This document shows, in pieces, positions 31,387 to 40,126 of a stretch of DNA of 64,000 nucleotides. Every line of letters begins with the position of its first letter. The stretch's first letter is position 1. Both the position numbers and the translations under genes were made by a program. Below the pieces are notes generated by a model, which saw only the letters and a list, made by a program, of their open reading frames with translations, was not told the origin of the DNA and ran no database searches. This stretch comes from 62-47 sp044463945 (GTDB lineage: Bacteria; Pseudomonadota; Alphaproteobacteria; Rhizobiales; Xanthobacteraceae), in the NCBI GenBank assembly GCA_044463945.1, contig JBIQLW010000008.1, positions 1-64,000 of the forward strand, written 5' to 3'.

Positions 31387-32964
31387 TCAGCGTTTGCGTC
31401 GCCGGCCGACCTCGTAGCCGACCGCACCGATGCCGACGGCAAACACGCCGAACGCCGCGATCAGGCCCGGCGATAGCGGTGCGGCAGGTGCCGGCGCATG
31501 GTGCGAAACCTGTTGCGCGGACTGCGCCGTTGCAGGATCTGCCGGCGCGACGCCTGCATTCGCCTGCATGTTATCGTAGGTGCGCGCCAGCATCTGACGG
31601 CCGATGTCCTTCAGGATCGCCTGACCCGCGACGCGGCCCTGCCCGAGCACAAGATCGATATTGGTGATGGTCGGACCGCCGAGATTGGCCGAGCGGTTGC
31701 CCTGCTTGTCGGCGACGTGCCAGCCGAGCACCTTGTCGCCCTCGATGCGATCAACCGCGATCTTGAAGTAGCTTTCCGGTCCGTCGACTGACGCGCCAGG
31801 CTTCAGCCGGATCTCGTCCTTGTTGACCAGCATGAAGCCGAAGTTGTGCCCGGTGGGACAGCCGACGGGATAAACCGCGAAGCGTGGATCGCCGGCATAG
31901 CTGTCGCCGTAGCGCAGGCTGAACGCCTTGCCATAGATTTTCAAATTGGCCTTGCCATCCTTGAAGGGCTCCGGCCACGGCGACAGGAAGCCGATCGCGT
32001 CGCCATGCTCGAACACCAGTTTCTTGCGCGCGCCGGTATCCTCGATCAGCAAATCGTTCTGCACCGGGCCGAGGGTCTTGGCCAGCACGACCTTGCCGTC
32101 CTCGATCACCTCGATGTCGACGGTGCCCGCCGCCGCATCGACGGCGGCAACCTTCACGGTCCGGTTGCCCGCCTTCCATTCGTCGCCGGCGGCGGCCAGC
32201 CCGGCGAACACCTTGTCGTCGGCAAGCACGATGCGGTCCATCCGCACGCCGGACAGCCAGTCGAACACCATCTGCTTGGGATTGGCCTCGCGCGCCTTGC
32301 CCTGATTATAAAGCTGCGTAAACGAGAGGCCGTTCCACCAATCCTTCTGGGTGGTGGAGAGCACCGGCGAGCCGAACGCCCATTCCCAATCGGTGCCGGC
32401 GATGGTCTTGACGTGCAGCGTATGGTTGGCGGTTTTGCCGTGGCCGACCGTCGCGTAATATTGATAGACCGTACCTCCGACGATCACGCTCTGCCCGGCC
32501 GGAATGGTGACATTCTCCTTCACCACCACCGACATGTCGTAATCGACATAGGTGGGCAATCGGCCCAGCACGGGAATCGGTTCGCCGCGCAAGGCCACCT
32601 CACCGCCCCAGGTATCCTCGTGATAGACGAGCCCGCCGGCCGGAATCACCACTTCGCCGTTCTCGACCCTGCTCTTGCGAATGAAAACGGCATCGAACTT
32701 CGGCGGCTTGCGGCCGAAGTCGTCGGTCACGGCCTTGCCTTGCGGCAATCCGGGGAGGCCCGGCACATAGGCCGGGCGCACCGGCCGATCGGCGATCAGC
32801 GAGAACGGCGGCGGCGCAATGTCCTTGTCCGCGATGGGATGCGCCAGCGGCATGTCCGGTTTGGCCGGATGCAGAACCTTGGCGTAATCCTCGGCGAATG
32901 CGTGCGGCGCAGCAACGAGAAGCATGGCGGCGGCAGTGAAGGCCATGAGCCTGTATTTCGTCAT
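31387..32964 (-). CDS. Exported, C-terminally anchored envelope protein of the sulfur operon
   Basis: The 525-residue protein has a signal peptide (MTKYRLMAFTAAAMLLVAAP, ending HAFA) and a C-terminal anchor with basic end (GLIAAFGVFAVGIGAVGYEV then GRRRKR). Between them is beta-rich periplasmic sequence with YHEDTWGGEVALRGEPIPVL and TNIDLVLGQGRVAGQAILKD. I do not recognise a catalytic family. Its place between a membrane protein and the TusA-MetE gene suggests binding or processing of a sulfur compound outside the cytoplasm. Confidence 0.65.
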   Translation of the reverse strand: MTKYRLMAFTAAAMLLVAAPHAFAEDYAKVLHPAKPDMPLAHPIADKDIAPPPFSLIADRPVRPAYVPGLPGLPQGKAVTDDFGRKPPKFDAVFIRKSRVENGEVVIPAGGLVYHEDTWGGEVALRGEPIPVLGRLPTYVDYDMSVVVKENVTIPAGQSVIVGGTVYQYYATVGHGKTANHTLHVKTIAGTDWEWAFGSPVLSTTQKDWWNGLSFTQLYNQGKAREANPKQMVFDWLSGVRMDRIVLADDKVFAGLAAAGDEWKAGNRTVKVAAVDAAAGTVDIEVIEDGKVVLAKTLGPVQNDLLIEDTGARKKLVFEHGDAIGFLSPWPEPFKDGKANLKIYGKAFSLRYGDSYAGDPRFAVYPVGCPTGHNFGFMLVNKDEIRLKPGASVDGPESYFKIAVDRIEGDKVLGWHVADKQGNRSANLGGPTITNIDLVLGQGRVAGQAILKDIGRQMLARTYDNMQANAGVAPADPATAQSAQQVSHHAPAPAAPLSPGLIAAFGVFAVGIGAVGYEVGRRRKR

Positions 32965-33015
32965 CGAAATCCTCCCCCGAAGATACATCGACAGAACTGG
33001 ACGGCGGCGTCGCGC

Positions 33016-33576
33016 TCAGGCGAAGCGGCTTTCGCCCTGTTTGAAAGAGTCGCTCTCGCATGTCGTCCCGGACTGGTCCGGCAGAACGCAATTCGACAGT
33101 CGCCGTGACAGAAACAGCGTTCCCCAACCGGTGAGCAGCAGCGTGTTGAGAGCGATCAGCCACTTCGGCACGCCGGCGAGCAGCGTTCCGGCGATGCCGA
33201 GACCGACCACCGACAAGGCGGGCGCGAGACAACTGACGCACAGGGCCGACAACGCTAGCGCCCCGCCGCCCATCGCCGCACCCGCAGCCGCCCCACCGCC
33301 GGCGCGACGGCCGACGCTCAGGGCAAAGCCGATGAAGGCGACCGAGAGGCCCACGGAGATCGCAGTCCAGTACTCTGCGAGGCGAGTGAAGCTGAGCCAC
33401 CAGGCAGCGACCGGCGCGTGAACGATCTGTCCGCCGGCGCCGAAATCCTCCTCGAGGAAACCGCACAACTCGCCGTCGGCCAGCGTCGCCGGCACCTTGA
33501 AGGTAAGATAGCTCAGGGCGGCGTAGCCGAGCGCGCCGGCAATGAACAACAGCGCCATTCTGCGGAACGGAATCAT
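33016..33576 (-). CDS. Integral membrane protein of the sulfur operon
   Basis: The 186-residue protein has about five hydrophobic segments (MALLFIAGALGYAALSYLTF; TAISVGLSVAFIGFALSVG; AAMGGGALALSALCVSCLAP; LSVVGLGIAGTLLAGVP; LIALNTLLLTGWGTLFL). A CVSCLAP cysteine pair lies in a membrane segment, and more cysteines are near the C terminus. It may move a sulfur compound or electrons. ATG 33576 gives a sensible membrane N terminus. Confidence 0.65.
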   Translation of the reverse strand: MIPFRRMALLFIAGALGYAALSYLTFKVPATLADGELCGFLEEDFGAGGQIVHAPVAAWWLSFTRLAEYWTAISVGLSVAFIGFALSVGRRAGGGAAAGAAMGGGALALSALCVSCLAPALSVVGLGIAGTLLAGVPKWLIALNTLLLTGWGTLFLSRRLSNCVLPDQSGTTCESDSFKQGESRFA

Positions 33577-33601
33577 GATGTCACTCCGGCGTGCGCGACA
33601 A

Positions 33602-33964
33602 TCAGTAGGACACGCCGGGGGCACCCTCGCCCATGAACTCGACCAGCTTGGCGCCGCCAACGATCACCGCACCCGGCACCAGACTGCCGTCGTCGAGGCC
33701 ACGCTTCTTGAAGCATGGCGAGCACACATAAATCTTGCCGCCTGCCTCGGCGAAATTGGTCATCAACTCTTTCAGCGGAGCAAAGCCGTCCTCATGGACG
33801 TCGTCGGCATAACCCTTGACACCAAGCCGGGTGCCTTCAGTCGACAGAAACACCACCGTATCCTTGTCGGATGCGACCGCGGCATTGGCGACGACGAAAG
33901 CGACCGTCGCCTTGTCGGTATCGTCCTTGGCACAGGTCAGGCTGACGACGAATTTACCGGGCAT
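33602..33964 (-). CDS. DsrE-family sulfur carrier
   Basis: The 120-residue protein matches the DsrE/DsrF-like fold: FVVSLTCAKDDTDKATVAFV, NAAVASDKDTVVFLSTEGTR and the cysteine loop KIYVCSPCFKKRGL, whose cysteines would carry persulfide sulfur. A strong AGGAGG site lies 8 bases before ATG 33964. DsrE proteins take sulfur from TusA-type partners in sulfur oxidation relays, and a TusA-like gene is next in the operon. Confidence 0.85.
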   Translation of the reverse strand: MPGKFVVSLTCAKDDTDKATVAFVVANAAVASDKDTVVFLSTEGTRLGVKGYADDVHEDGFAPLKELMTNFAEAGGKIYVCSPCFKKRGLDDGSLVPGAVIVGGAKLVEFMGEGAPGVSY

Positions 33965-34063
33965 TCTTTTCCTCCTCATGATGCGGAGTTATTTCCGCAT
34001 GTAGTTCAGCTTCATCGACATACGCTTCGCCGCGGCCACCGCGGTCGCCTGCGCACATCCCCA

Positions 34064-34306
34064 TCAACTCCAGTTCATGCGCGACCGAATCCAGTAGCTG
34101 TGGTTGGGGATGTCCACTTCGAGCAACTCGTTGTTCGTCATCCGGCACCATGCTTCGATGTCGATCGGCGCGGCAGGATCGAGCGCGATCACCTTGAGAA
34201 CCTCGCCGGGCATTTCTCGCAGCCTGCGCCGCAGAATCATCACAAGCTCGCCACAGCCCATGTCGCCGGCGTGCCATTCGTCGCGCGCCTCGATATGCTC
34301 AGCCAT
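34064..34306 (-). CDS. TusA-like sulfur carrier
   Basis: The 80-residue protein has a TusA-like fold: DMGCGELVMILRRRLREMPG, then EVLKVIALDPAAPIDIEAWC and RMTNNELLEVDI. The carrier cysteine is followed by Gly (CGEL) rather than the usual CPxP, the same deviation seen in the fused TusA domain of this operon. It is probably the first gene of the leftward operon. It likely passes sulfur to DsrE or to the TusA-MetE fusion. Confidence 0.8.
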   Translation of the reverse strand: MAEHIEARDEWHAGDMGCGELVMILRRRLREMPGEVLKVIALDPAAPIDIEAWCRMTNNELLEVDIPNHSYWIRSRMNWS

Positions 34307-34635
34307 ATCTCTTTATTTCGCGGCAAATTGAGATATCCGGTCGTTGCATCATGATTCCAGGCACACCTCCCTCTTCGCGGAAGCGCTGCAAGCGCCGCGA
34401 CGGCAAACATCCCGTGAGCTCGCTGCACGTAAGCACAACGAGCCGATACTTCGGACGATGACTGAAGGCAGCCTGTTCAGCAGACATCCCGCGCACGAAT
34501 GCGGCGGAGAAAGCCCAACACGGGGCACGACGTTTGAACCAAGCTACAGTTTTAGATGTTATGAAGACTTGTTCTGTTGGTCAAGTTCGTTTTCTTTTGC
34601 AAATCGGAGGGTCGATCTTAGCAATCGAGCCAAAG

Positions 34636-34726
34636 GTCCGGCGGCGTGATGCCATATCCGCGTCGGAAGGCGCGGTTGAAATAGGACAGGCCGTCGAAGC
34701 CGGACATATGCGTAATCGATTCGATC
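34636..34726 (-). pseudogene. AraC-type regulator remnant
   Basis: On the minus strand one frame reads ITHMSGFDGLSYFNRAFRRG then YGITPPD, the last helix-turn-helix of an AraC/XylS regulator. The rest of the gene is missing and neighbouring frames are broken. The gap 34307-34635 holds no recognisable gene. Confidence 0.7.
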
Positions 34727-34859
34727 GTCGAGGTGCCATGGGCCGGACTGTGCAGCAGTTGCCGCAATCCAGCCACAAGACGAAATCAGAAAAAGTTGTC
34801 TGTTCTTCCTGGAACAGCTTGCGGCCCGCCGTCGTTTCCGCTTCCCACTTGGCGAGCAG

Positions 34860-35030
34860 ATCAAGTCGATCACCAAATGCGGCATCTTCGCCTGGGCTGG
34901 CCTACAGTTCAACTTCCGTGCCATCAGCGGCTGCGCGTCATCGATGATGAAAGCGTTCGTTGTGGTCCCACCCATGTCGAAAAGCAGAATTTTGTCCACG
35001 TTGACCGCGGCCCCGACCTGTCCCGGCTCC
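34860..35030 (-). pseudogene. Hydantoinase A/acetone-carboxylase-type remnant
   Basis: A minus-strand frame contains ILLFDMGGTTTNAFIID, the nucleotide-binding phosphate loop of the HyuA/ASKHA family, preceded by VGAAVNVDK and followed by HLVIDL before the frame becomes meaningless. Only about 50 residues remain. Together with the AraC remnant it marks a decayed catabolic gene cluster next to the live CoA-transferase operon. Confidence 0.6.
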
Positions 35031-35105
35031 GTGGCGAAGTAGACTATCTTACGTGCGCACTGCTGTGGGCCTTGTCTTTTGTGTCGAACTGATCCTCGAT
35101 TAGCA

Positions 35106-36281
35106 TCACACTACACCTTGGCGGCGGAGCGACGCGACTTCTTCAGGGGAGAAGCCGGCCTGTGTCAGAACCTCGTCAGTATGCTCGCCGAGTTCCGGCG
35201 GGGCCTTGCGGAATTGCGCAGGTGTACGACTCAGGCTGATCGGCTGGCCAAGAATCTCGATCTTCCCAAGTTTCGGGTGATCGAGGGGTTGTACGATTTT
35301 TGTTTCCTTAACCTGGGGATCGCTGAACATCTCATTCAATTTATAGATCGGTCCGGCGGGCACGCCGGCGGCGTTGAGAATCTCCACCCACTCAGCGGCG
35401 GTTTTCTTCAAGGTCGCGGCTTCGATTGCAGCATTCATGACATCGCGGTTCTGCTCCCGCAATTGAGCGGTTAGAAAACGCGGATCGGTCCCCAGTTCCG
35501 GAGCGTCGATCGCCTTGCATAAGCGCAGATAGCTATCGTTGCCCACAGTGGACAGCGTGAAATAGCCATCCTTTGCGCGATAGACACCCGTAGGAACGAT
35601 TTGCGGATGATCGTTGCCGCGCTGCTGTGGGATGCGCCTGTCTATAAGCCAGCTCATGGCCTGGTAATCCAGCAGCATGATTTGGGATGACAGCAAATTC
35701 GTCTGTACCCACTGCCCCTTACCGGATTGATCGCGTTCGAGAAGGGCAATCATCGTCCCCATTGCGGCAAATATGCCTGCACTTAAGTCTGCCGGTGAGA
35801 TGCCAACACGGAGCGGCCCCTTGTCGGGATAGCCGGTCAGCCACATCAACCCGCCCATACCTTGGGCGATAAGGTCAAACCCAGGACGTTTGCTGTAAGG
35901 CCCGGTCTCGCCGAAGGCAGAAATCGACGTATAGACCAACCGCGGATTGATCGAGGACAGGCTTTCATAGTCGATGCCCAACCGGTGCTTGACGTCGGGC
36001 CTGAAATTCTCGACGACAACATCCGCCGTCTTCACCAGCCTTTTGAGAACCTCAACCCCTTCAGGTCGCTTCAGGTCGAGGGTGATACCGCGCTTGTTGC
36101 GTTGAGCATTGATGTAATCGGACGAATAGCGATTGTCCCCCATGGGATCGCCTCCGCCATCCGTGCGCTCGATCTTGATAACATCGGCGCCGAAGTCCCC
36201 TAAGAACTTCACGCAAGTCGGACCCGCTCGTACTCTGGAGAGATCGAGCACTCGGATGTGAGAAAGAGGAAGAGCAGACAT
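35106..36281 (-). CDS. CaiB/BaiF (class III) CoA-transferase
   Basis: The 391-residue protein has the family pattern: IRVLDLSRVRAGPTCVKFLG, DFGADVIKIERTDGGGDP, the nucleotide-loop LDLKRPEGVEVLKRLVKTAD, VVVENFRPDV and GFDLIAQGMGGLMWLTG. Normally an Asp follows RPGFD-type sequence as the catalytic residue, seen here as GFD. It moves CoA between acyl groups, here probably to activate the imported acid. It is the last gene of a leftward operon with a Liv-type transporter. Confidence 0.92.
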   Translation of the reverse strand: MSALPLSHIRVLDLSRVRAGPTCVKFLGDFGADVIKIERTDGGGDPMGDNRYSSDYINAQRNKRGITLDLKRPEGVEVLKRLVKTADVVVENFRPDVKHRLGIDYESLSSINPRLVYTSISAFGETGPYSKRPGFDLIAQGMGGLMWLTGYPDKGPLRVGISPADLSAGIFAAMGTMIALLERDQSGKGQWVQTNLLSSQIMLLDYQAMSWLIDRRIPQQRGNDHPQIVPTGVYRAKDGYFTLSTVGNDSYLRLCKAIDAPELGTDPRFLTAQLREQNRDVMNAAIEAATLKKTAAEWVEILNAAGVPAGPIYKLNEMFSDPQVKETKIVQPLDHPKLGKIEILGQPISLSRTPAQFRKAPPELGEHTDEVLTQAGFSPEEVASLRRQGVV

Positions 36282-36337
36282 ATTACCTCAACGTTGAAAG
36301 GTGAGACTCATACGATTCCATTCGCCCCGATCGATCC

Positions 36338-37552
36338 TCATGAGGCAAGCTCCAGCGGCTCTCCTTCATACGCGCCATCGACGGGCTTGCTCACTCGAAT
36401 GAGTCCCCAGAATTTGCTGAAGTCCGCATCCGCAGTGGTGTGTGTGGCGTTCGAAAAGTTCGGATTTCCCAATACCAGCGAAACATCATCCGGGAGCGTC
36501 AAGGTCCTGATCGATTCGAGTGTATTCTTGAGAGCGTCGGACTCAATCGAGCCAAACTTCGATTGCGAGGTTGCACAACACCATGCAAAAAGGTGCATCG
36601 TATCGCGAGCCAGACAACTAATTCCGAGGTTCTGGATCGGCCCGATCTTTCGTAGCGCCGAAATCATCTGGTCACGACTTTGCGAACTCGACGGGAGTTG
36701 AGTGCCGATCCGATAGTTGATGGCAAAGAACTGATCGCGAACGGCTTCTGGAACCTGTTCGGTTAAGTCACCGTAGAGAGCGGCCGGTTCTCCCACCACC
36801 TTGGCTTTCCATCCAAGCGTCTGCATTCCGAGCATCACGACGCGCACGCCCTCGCGCGCGACGGTGCTGAACGCGACAATATCGGCGCCCGCCTCTCGCA
36901 GCGCTTGCAGTTGCGACGTCAGATCCTTGGCATCTCCGGAATGTTGCTTATAGCCAGCTACAGCTAGCCCATGCGTCCGCGGCAGATCCGCTGCAAGTCC
37001 GTCTCCCAGGGAAACTTGTGGCGGATTTGTGCTGACGAGGATACCGACCTTGGTCCCGCCCAGCTTCTTGATCGCAGCGGCCATGGCAGGAATACGCTTG
37101 GTCACGAGATCGCTGAGCTGGAAGCTGTAAGGGAACTTCGAAGCATCGCCGATCTGGGGGCTTGCGCCATTGCTGATCGTCAAAACCCGTTGCGACGTTG
37201 TAAAGGGTAACGCAGCCAGCGTGGTTCCACTTATGATGCCGGGATAAAGAAGATCAACTTTCTGATCGGAGACCAGCTCCTTTGCGGCAAGCAGCGCCCT
37301 TCCCGGGTTTGTCGCATCATCCCGTACAACGAGTTCGACGTGGCGACCGAGAATTCCACCGGCGGCGTTGACCTGATCGAGTCCAACCGTCAAGCCGGCG
37401 AGGACAAACTCTCCGTACTGAGACGCAAGGCCGCTCTTGGGCACGACAACCCCGATCCGAAAAGGCTTTCCCGCGCCGAGAGCGCGGCCAGATCGAACAA
37501 CGAACGGCGCGGAAGCAAGACCCGACAGGACAGTACGGCGAGTGAGGCGCAT
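36338..37552 (-). CDS. Periplasmic Liv-type substrate-binding protein
   Basis: The 404-residue protein has a twin-arginine-like signal (MRLTRRTVLSGLASAPFVV) and a Leu/Ile/Val-binding fold: FRIGVVVPKSGLASQYGEFV, VNAAGGILGRHVELVVRDDA and AAKELVSDQKVDLLYPG. It captures the substrate of the first ABC importer. This family in soil bacteria often binds aromatic or aliphatic acids rather than amino acids, which suits the nearby CoA-transferase and hydrolase. Confidence 0.9.
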   Translation of the reverse strand: MRLTRRTVLSGLASAPFVVRSGRALGAGKPFRIGVVVPKSGLASQYGEFVLAGLTVGLDQVNAAGGILGRHVELVVRDDATNPGRALLAAKELVSDQKVDLLYPGIISGTTLAALPFTTSQRVLTISNGASPQIGDASKFPYSFQLSDLVTKRIPAMAAAIKKLGGTKVGILVSTNPPQVSLGDGLAADLPRTHGLAVAGYKQHSGDAKDLTSQLQALREAGADIVAFSTVAREGVRVVMLGMQTLGWKAKVVGEPAALYGDLTEQVPEAVRDQFFAINYRIGTQLPSSSQSRDQMISALRKIGPIQNLGISCLARDTMHLFAWCCATSQSKFGSIESDALKNTLESIRTLTLPDDVSLVLGNPNFSNATHTTADADFSKFWGLIRVSKPVDGAYEGEPLELAS

Positions 37553-37555
37553 TGG

Positions 37556-38251
37556 TCAGACTCCTGATTGTCTCAAGGATGACAGGACGTTCTCGATAGA
37601 ACCGTGGGCGACGATCGCGCCGACCTCGAGCAGATACACTTCGCTGGTCAGCCCAATCAGCCAACCGGGATGCTGCTCGACAATCAGTGTCGGCAAGCCG
37701 GTCCCTGCGATTCTGGCGATGAGCGCAAACAACTCACGGGCGACTGGGGGAGCAAGTCCGGCCGATGGCTCGTCCAACAGCAGCAAGGCGGGAGCCGAGA
37801 TAAAACACACCGCAAGGGCAAGAGCTTGCCGTTGGCCACCGCTCAGCAAACCGGCACGGCGGTCCCGAAGCGGCTCGAGCATTGGAAACCATGTCCAAAC
37901 GCTCTCGATATCTCGCGGAGTCGCTCCCCGAGCCTTGGCCAGGCGCTGCCCGAGGATGAGGTTCTGTCTGACGGTTAGAGAGGCAGGTAGCCGGCTGCCC
38001 TCTCGGAGCAAAGACAGGCCCCGCAACGCGATTTCGTTGGGCTTTAGACCCGCGATGGGCAAACCGCCCAGCGCGATGTCCCCGCGGCACTGTCCGTGCA
38101 ATCCGGCGATGGCTCGAACCAACGTGGTCTTGCCAGCTCCATTGTGCCCAAGTATGCCGACGACCTCACCCTGATTGACGGTCAAGCTGATATCGTTCAG
38201 CACCCTCGCTTGACCGTACCATGCGAACAGATTGTCGATCACGAGGTTCAT
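37556..38251 (-). CDS. Liv-type ABC transporter ATPase (LivF-like)
   Basis: The 231-residue ATPase has Walker A GHNGAGKTT (about 35-43), the LSGGQRQALALAVCF signature and Walker B LLLLDEPSAGL. ATG 38251 overlaps the upstream TGA (ATGA). It pairs with the ATPase half of the fused upstream gene. Residues of the longer frame (to 38380) lie inside that gene. Confidence 0.92.
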   Translation of the reverse strand: MNLVIDNLFAWYGQARVLNDISLTVNQGEVVGILGHNGAGKTTLVRAIAGLHGQCRGDIALGGLPIAGLKPNEIALRGLSLLREGSRLPASLTVRQNLILGQRLAKARGATPRDIESVWTWFPMLEPLRDRRAGLLSGGQRQALALAVCFISAPALLLLDEPSAGLAPPVARELFALIARIAGTGLPTLIVEQHPGWLIGLTSEVYLLEVGAIVAHGSIENVLSSLRQSGV

Positions 38252-40125
38252 GCGGGACCATCCGCGATGATCGGTTCGAGGTCGTGATGCAGATAGGCTT
38301 TCAACCTCGGCGGCAGTTCGTTTGCCAGGTCCGCACGACAGGTTACCCTGCCACTTTCCAGCAGGACGAGACTGTCGCAAAGGCCGAGAACAAACGGGAC
38401 ATTGTGTTCGACGACCAAAATCGTAATCCCGCGAGCGGCCATCTCTCTCAGCCGTTGCGCCAGCATCTGACGCTCATCTTCGTTTAGTCCTGCAGCCGGT
38501 TCATCCAGCAATAGCAGCACCGGACGGCTGACGACCGCACGCGCGATCTCGATCATTCTCTTGAGACCCAGCGACAGTTCGGCAACCGGCTTTTCCAGAA
38601 GCGCTTGCGGCAAACGCATCGCGGAGAATGTATCTATCGCTGCTTCGCGGCGGTCGCGGCTACGGGCCCGTTCCGATGGCAGCGCGAAAAGCCCCGGAAT
38701 AAGGCGGCTATATTCCGCAGCGAGGCGGACCTCTATATTTTCGCGGGTCGTCAATTCCTCGATCAGGTGTGGCACCTGGAAGGTCCGCCCAACACCCGCA
38801 CGAGCCAACCGATCCACGCGCCAGCGAGTCACGTCGATGCCGAGAAAATGGACGCGACCGTCCTCCGGCGCGATGAAACCCGAGAGCACATTCAAGAACG
38901 TCGACTTGCCCGAGCCATTCGGGCCGATCAGCCCGACAATTTCTCCCTTTCTTATCGAAATATCGGTTCCCTGCAGCACTTGCAGACCGCCGAAGGCTTT
39001 CGTGATGCCTTTCGCGCTCAGTATTTCCGACCCAAGCGGAGGGCGATCGCAAGCTGCAACCTCTGACTCTGTCGCAGTAATGACTGCGTTGTCGTTCGTC
39101 CCCTTGACGCTTGCCCATGACGAAGGATGGAAAAGGCGCCGAACCAACGGAACGAAGCCGTCCGGCAAGATAAGGGCCGAAATCAACAATCCCAGTCCAA
39201 GCGCAACGGAGTTCAACTCGCTGAACGGCCCGACCCAAAAGCTCAGCGCGATGAGAGGAGCCATCCCCAGGAATGGTCCCCACAAGGTACCGGCCCCACC
39301 CAACATGACGCCGGTCAAAAGCAAAAGAGTGAGATTAATTCCGAACGAGTCGACGTTGACGAAACCATCCGTGAAAGCCTGGAGAGTCCCCGCCAGGGCC
39401 GCCGGTATCGACGCAAGCACATACGCAACGAAGCGGACATGTCCGGGACGAATCCCTAAAGAGCGTGCGACAGACCCCAGATCTCGAACAGCTCGGAACT
39501 GATAGCCCCAGTTCGACCCTACGATATTCCGAACAAGCAGGCTTACGATAACAAGCAGAAGGAGGCTGAATTCATAAAGCGCCCAATCAGGCAGGGTATG
39601 GTCCAGGATGGCCGGAGCCTTTATTCCGGTCAGCCCGAATTCACCCCCGGTCCACACCTCGGTCAATACAACAAGCTTGGCGAAGGCCAGGACCGCAAAC
39701 ATTGTGATCAATGCCAGATACCAGCCTCGCACCCTGAGGCCGGGCAACATGATCAGCGCCCCGGCTAACGTTCCTCCAACAACTCCTCCGAGAACAGCGG
39801 TCAGAAATGAGGCGTCGGCATGCACACTCAACATGCCCGCGCTATAGGCGCCTGCGGCCATCACCACGGCATGGCCCAATACAAGTTCGCCGGTGTAGCC
39901 AATCGCGAGATTGAGCCCCACCGCAGTCATCATATAGGCGATCGCAATGCCATACCGGGCGAAGCTGTATGAGCCCTGCGACACCAGTGGCAGCAGGCTG
40001 AACAGGGAGACAAGGATAAGCGGCGCAACAACGCGGTTACGCTGAAGCCAGGACGACGTCGCCGCAAGGCGACCCATGAACCTGCCCATGGGCGCGCCGG
40101 TCTCAGCGAGAGACTCGGTGTGCAT
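38248..40125 (-). CDS. Fused Liv permease-ATPase (LivM-LivG)
   Basis: The 625-residue protein joins two subunits. Residues about 1-330 are a LivM permease with about eight to ten membrane segments and NLAIGYTGELVLGHAVVMAA. After a linker (about 330-375), an ATPase follows with Walker A GPNGSGKST, the LSLGLKRMIEIARAV signature and Walker B LLLLDEPAAGLNEDE. The fusion gives a fixed 1:1 ratio. It is one continuous frame without a stop. Confidence 0.93.
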   Translation of the reverse strand: MHTESLAETGAPMGRFMGRLAATSSWLQRNRVVAPLILVSLFSLLPLVSQGSYSFARYGIAIAYMMTAVGLNLAIGYTGELVLGHAVVMAAGAYSAGMLSVHADASFLTAVLGGVVGGTLAGALIMLPGLRVRGWYLALITMFAVLAFAKLVVLTEVWTGGEFGLTGIKAPAILDHTLPDWALYEFSLLLLVIVSLLVRNIVGSNWGYQFRAVRDLGSVARSLGIRPGHVRFVAYVLASIPAALAGTLQAFTDGFVNVDSFGINLTLLLLTGVMLGGAGTLWGPFLGMAPLIALSFWVGPFSELNSVALGLGLLISALILPDGFVPLVRRLFHPSSWASVKGTNDNAVITATESEVAACDRPPLGSEILSAKGITKAFGGLQVLQGTDISIRKGEIVGLIGPNGSGKSTFLNVLSGFIAPEDGRVHFLGIDVTRWRVDRLARAGVGRTFQVPHLIEELTTRENIEVRLAAEYSRLIPGLFALPSERARSRDRREAAIDTFSAMRLPQALLEKPVAELSLGLKRMIEIARAVVSRPVLLLLDEPAAGLNEDERQMLAQRLREMAARGITILVVEHNVPFVLGLCDSLVLLESGRVTCRADLANELPPRLKAYLHHDLEPIIADGPA

Positions 40126-40126
40126 G

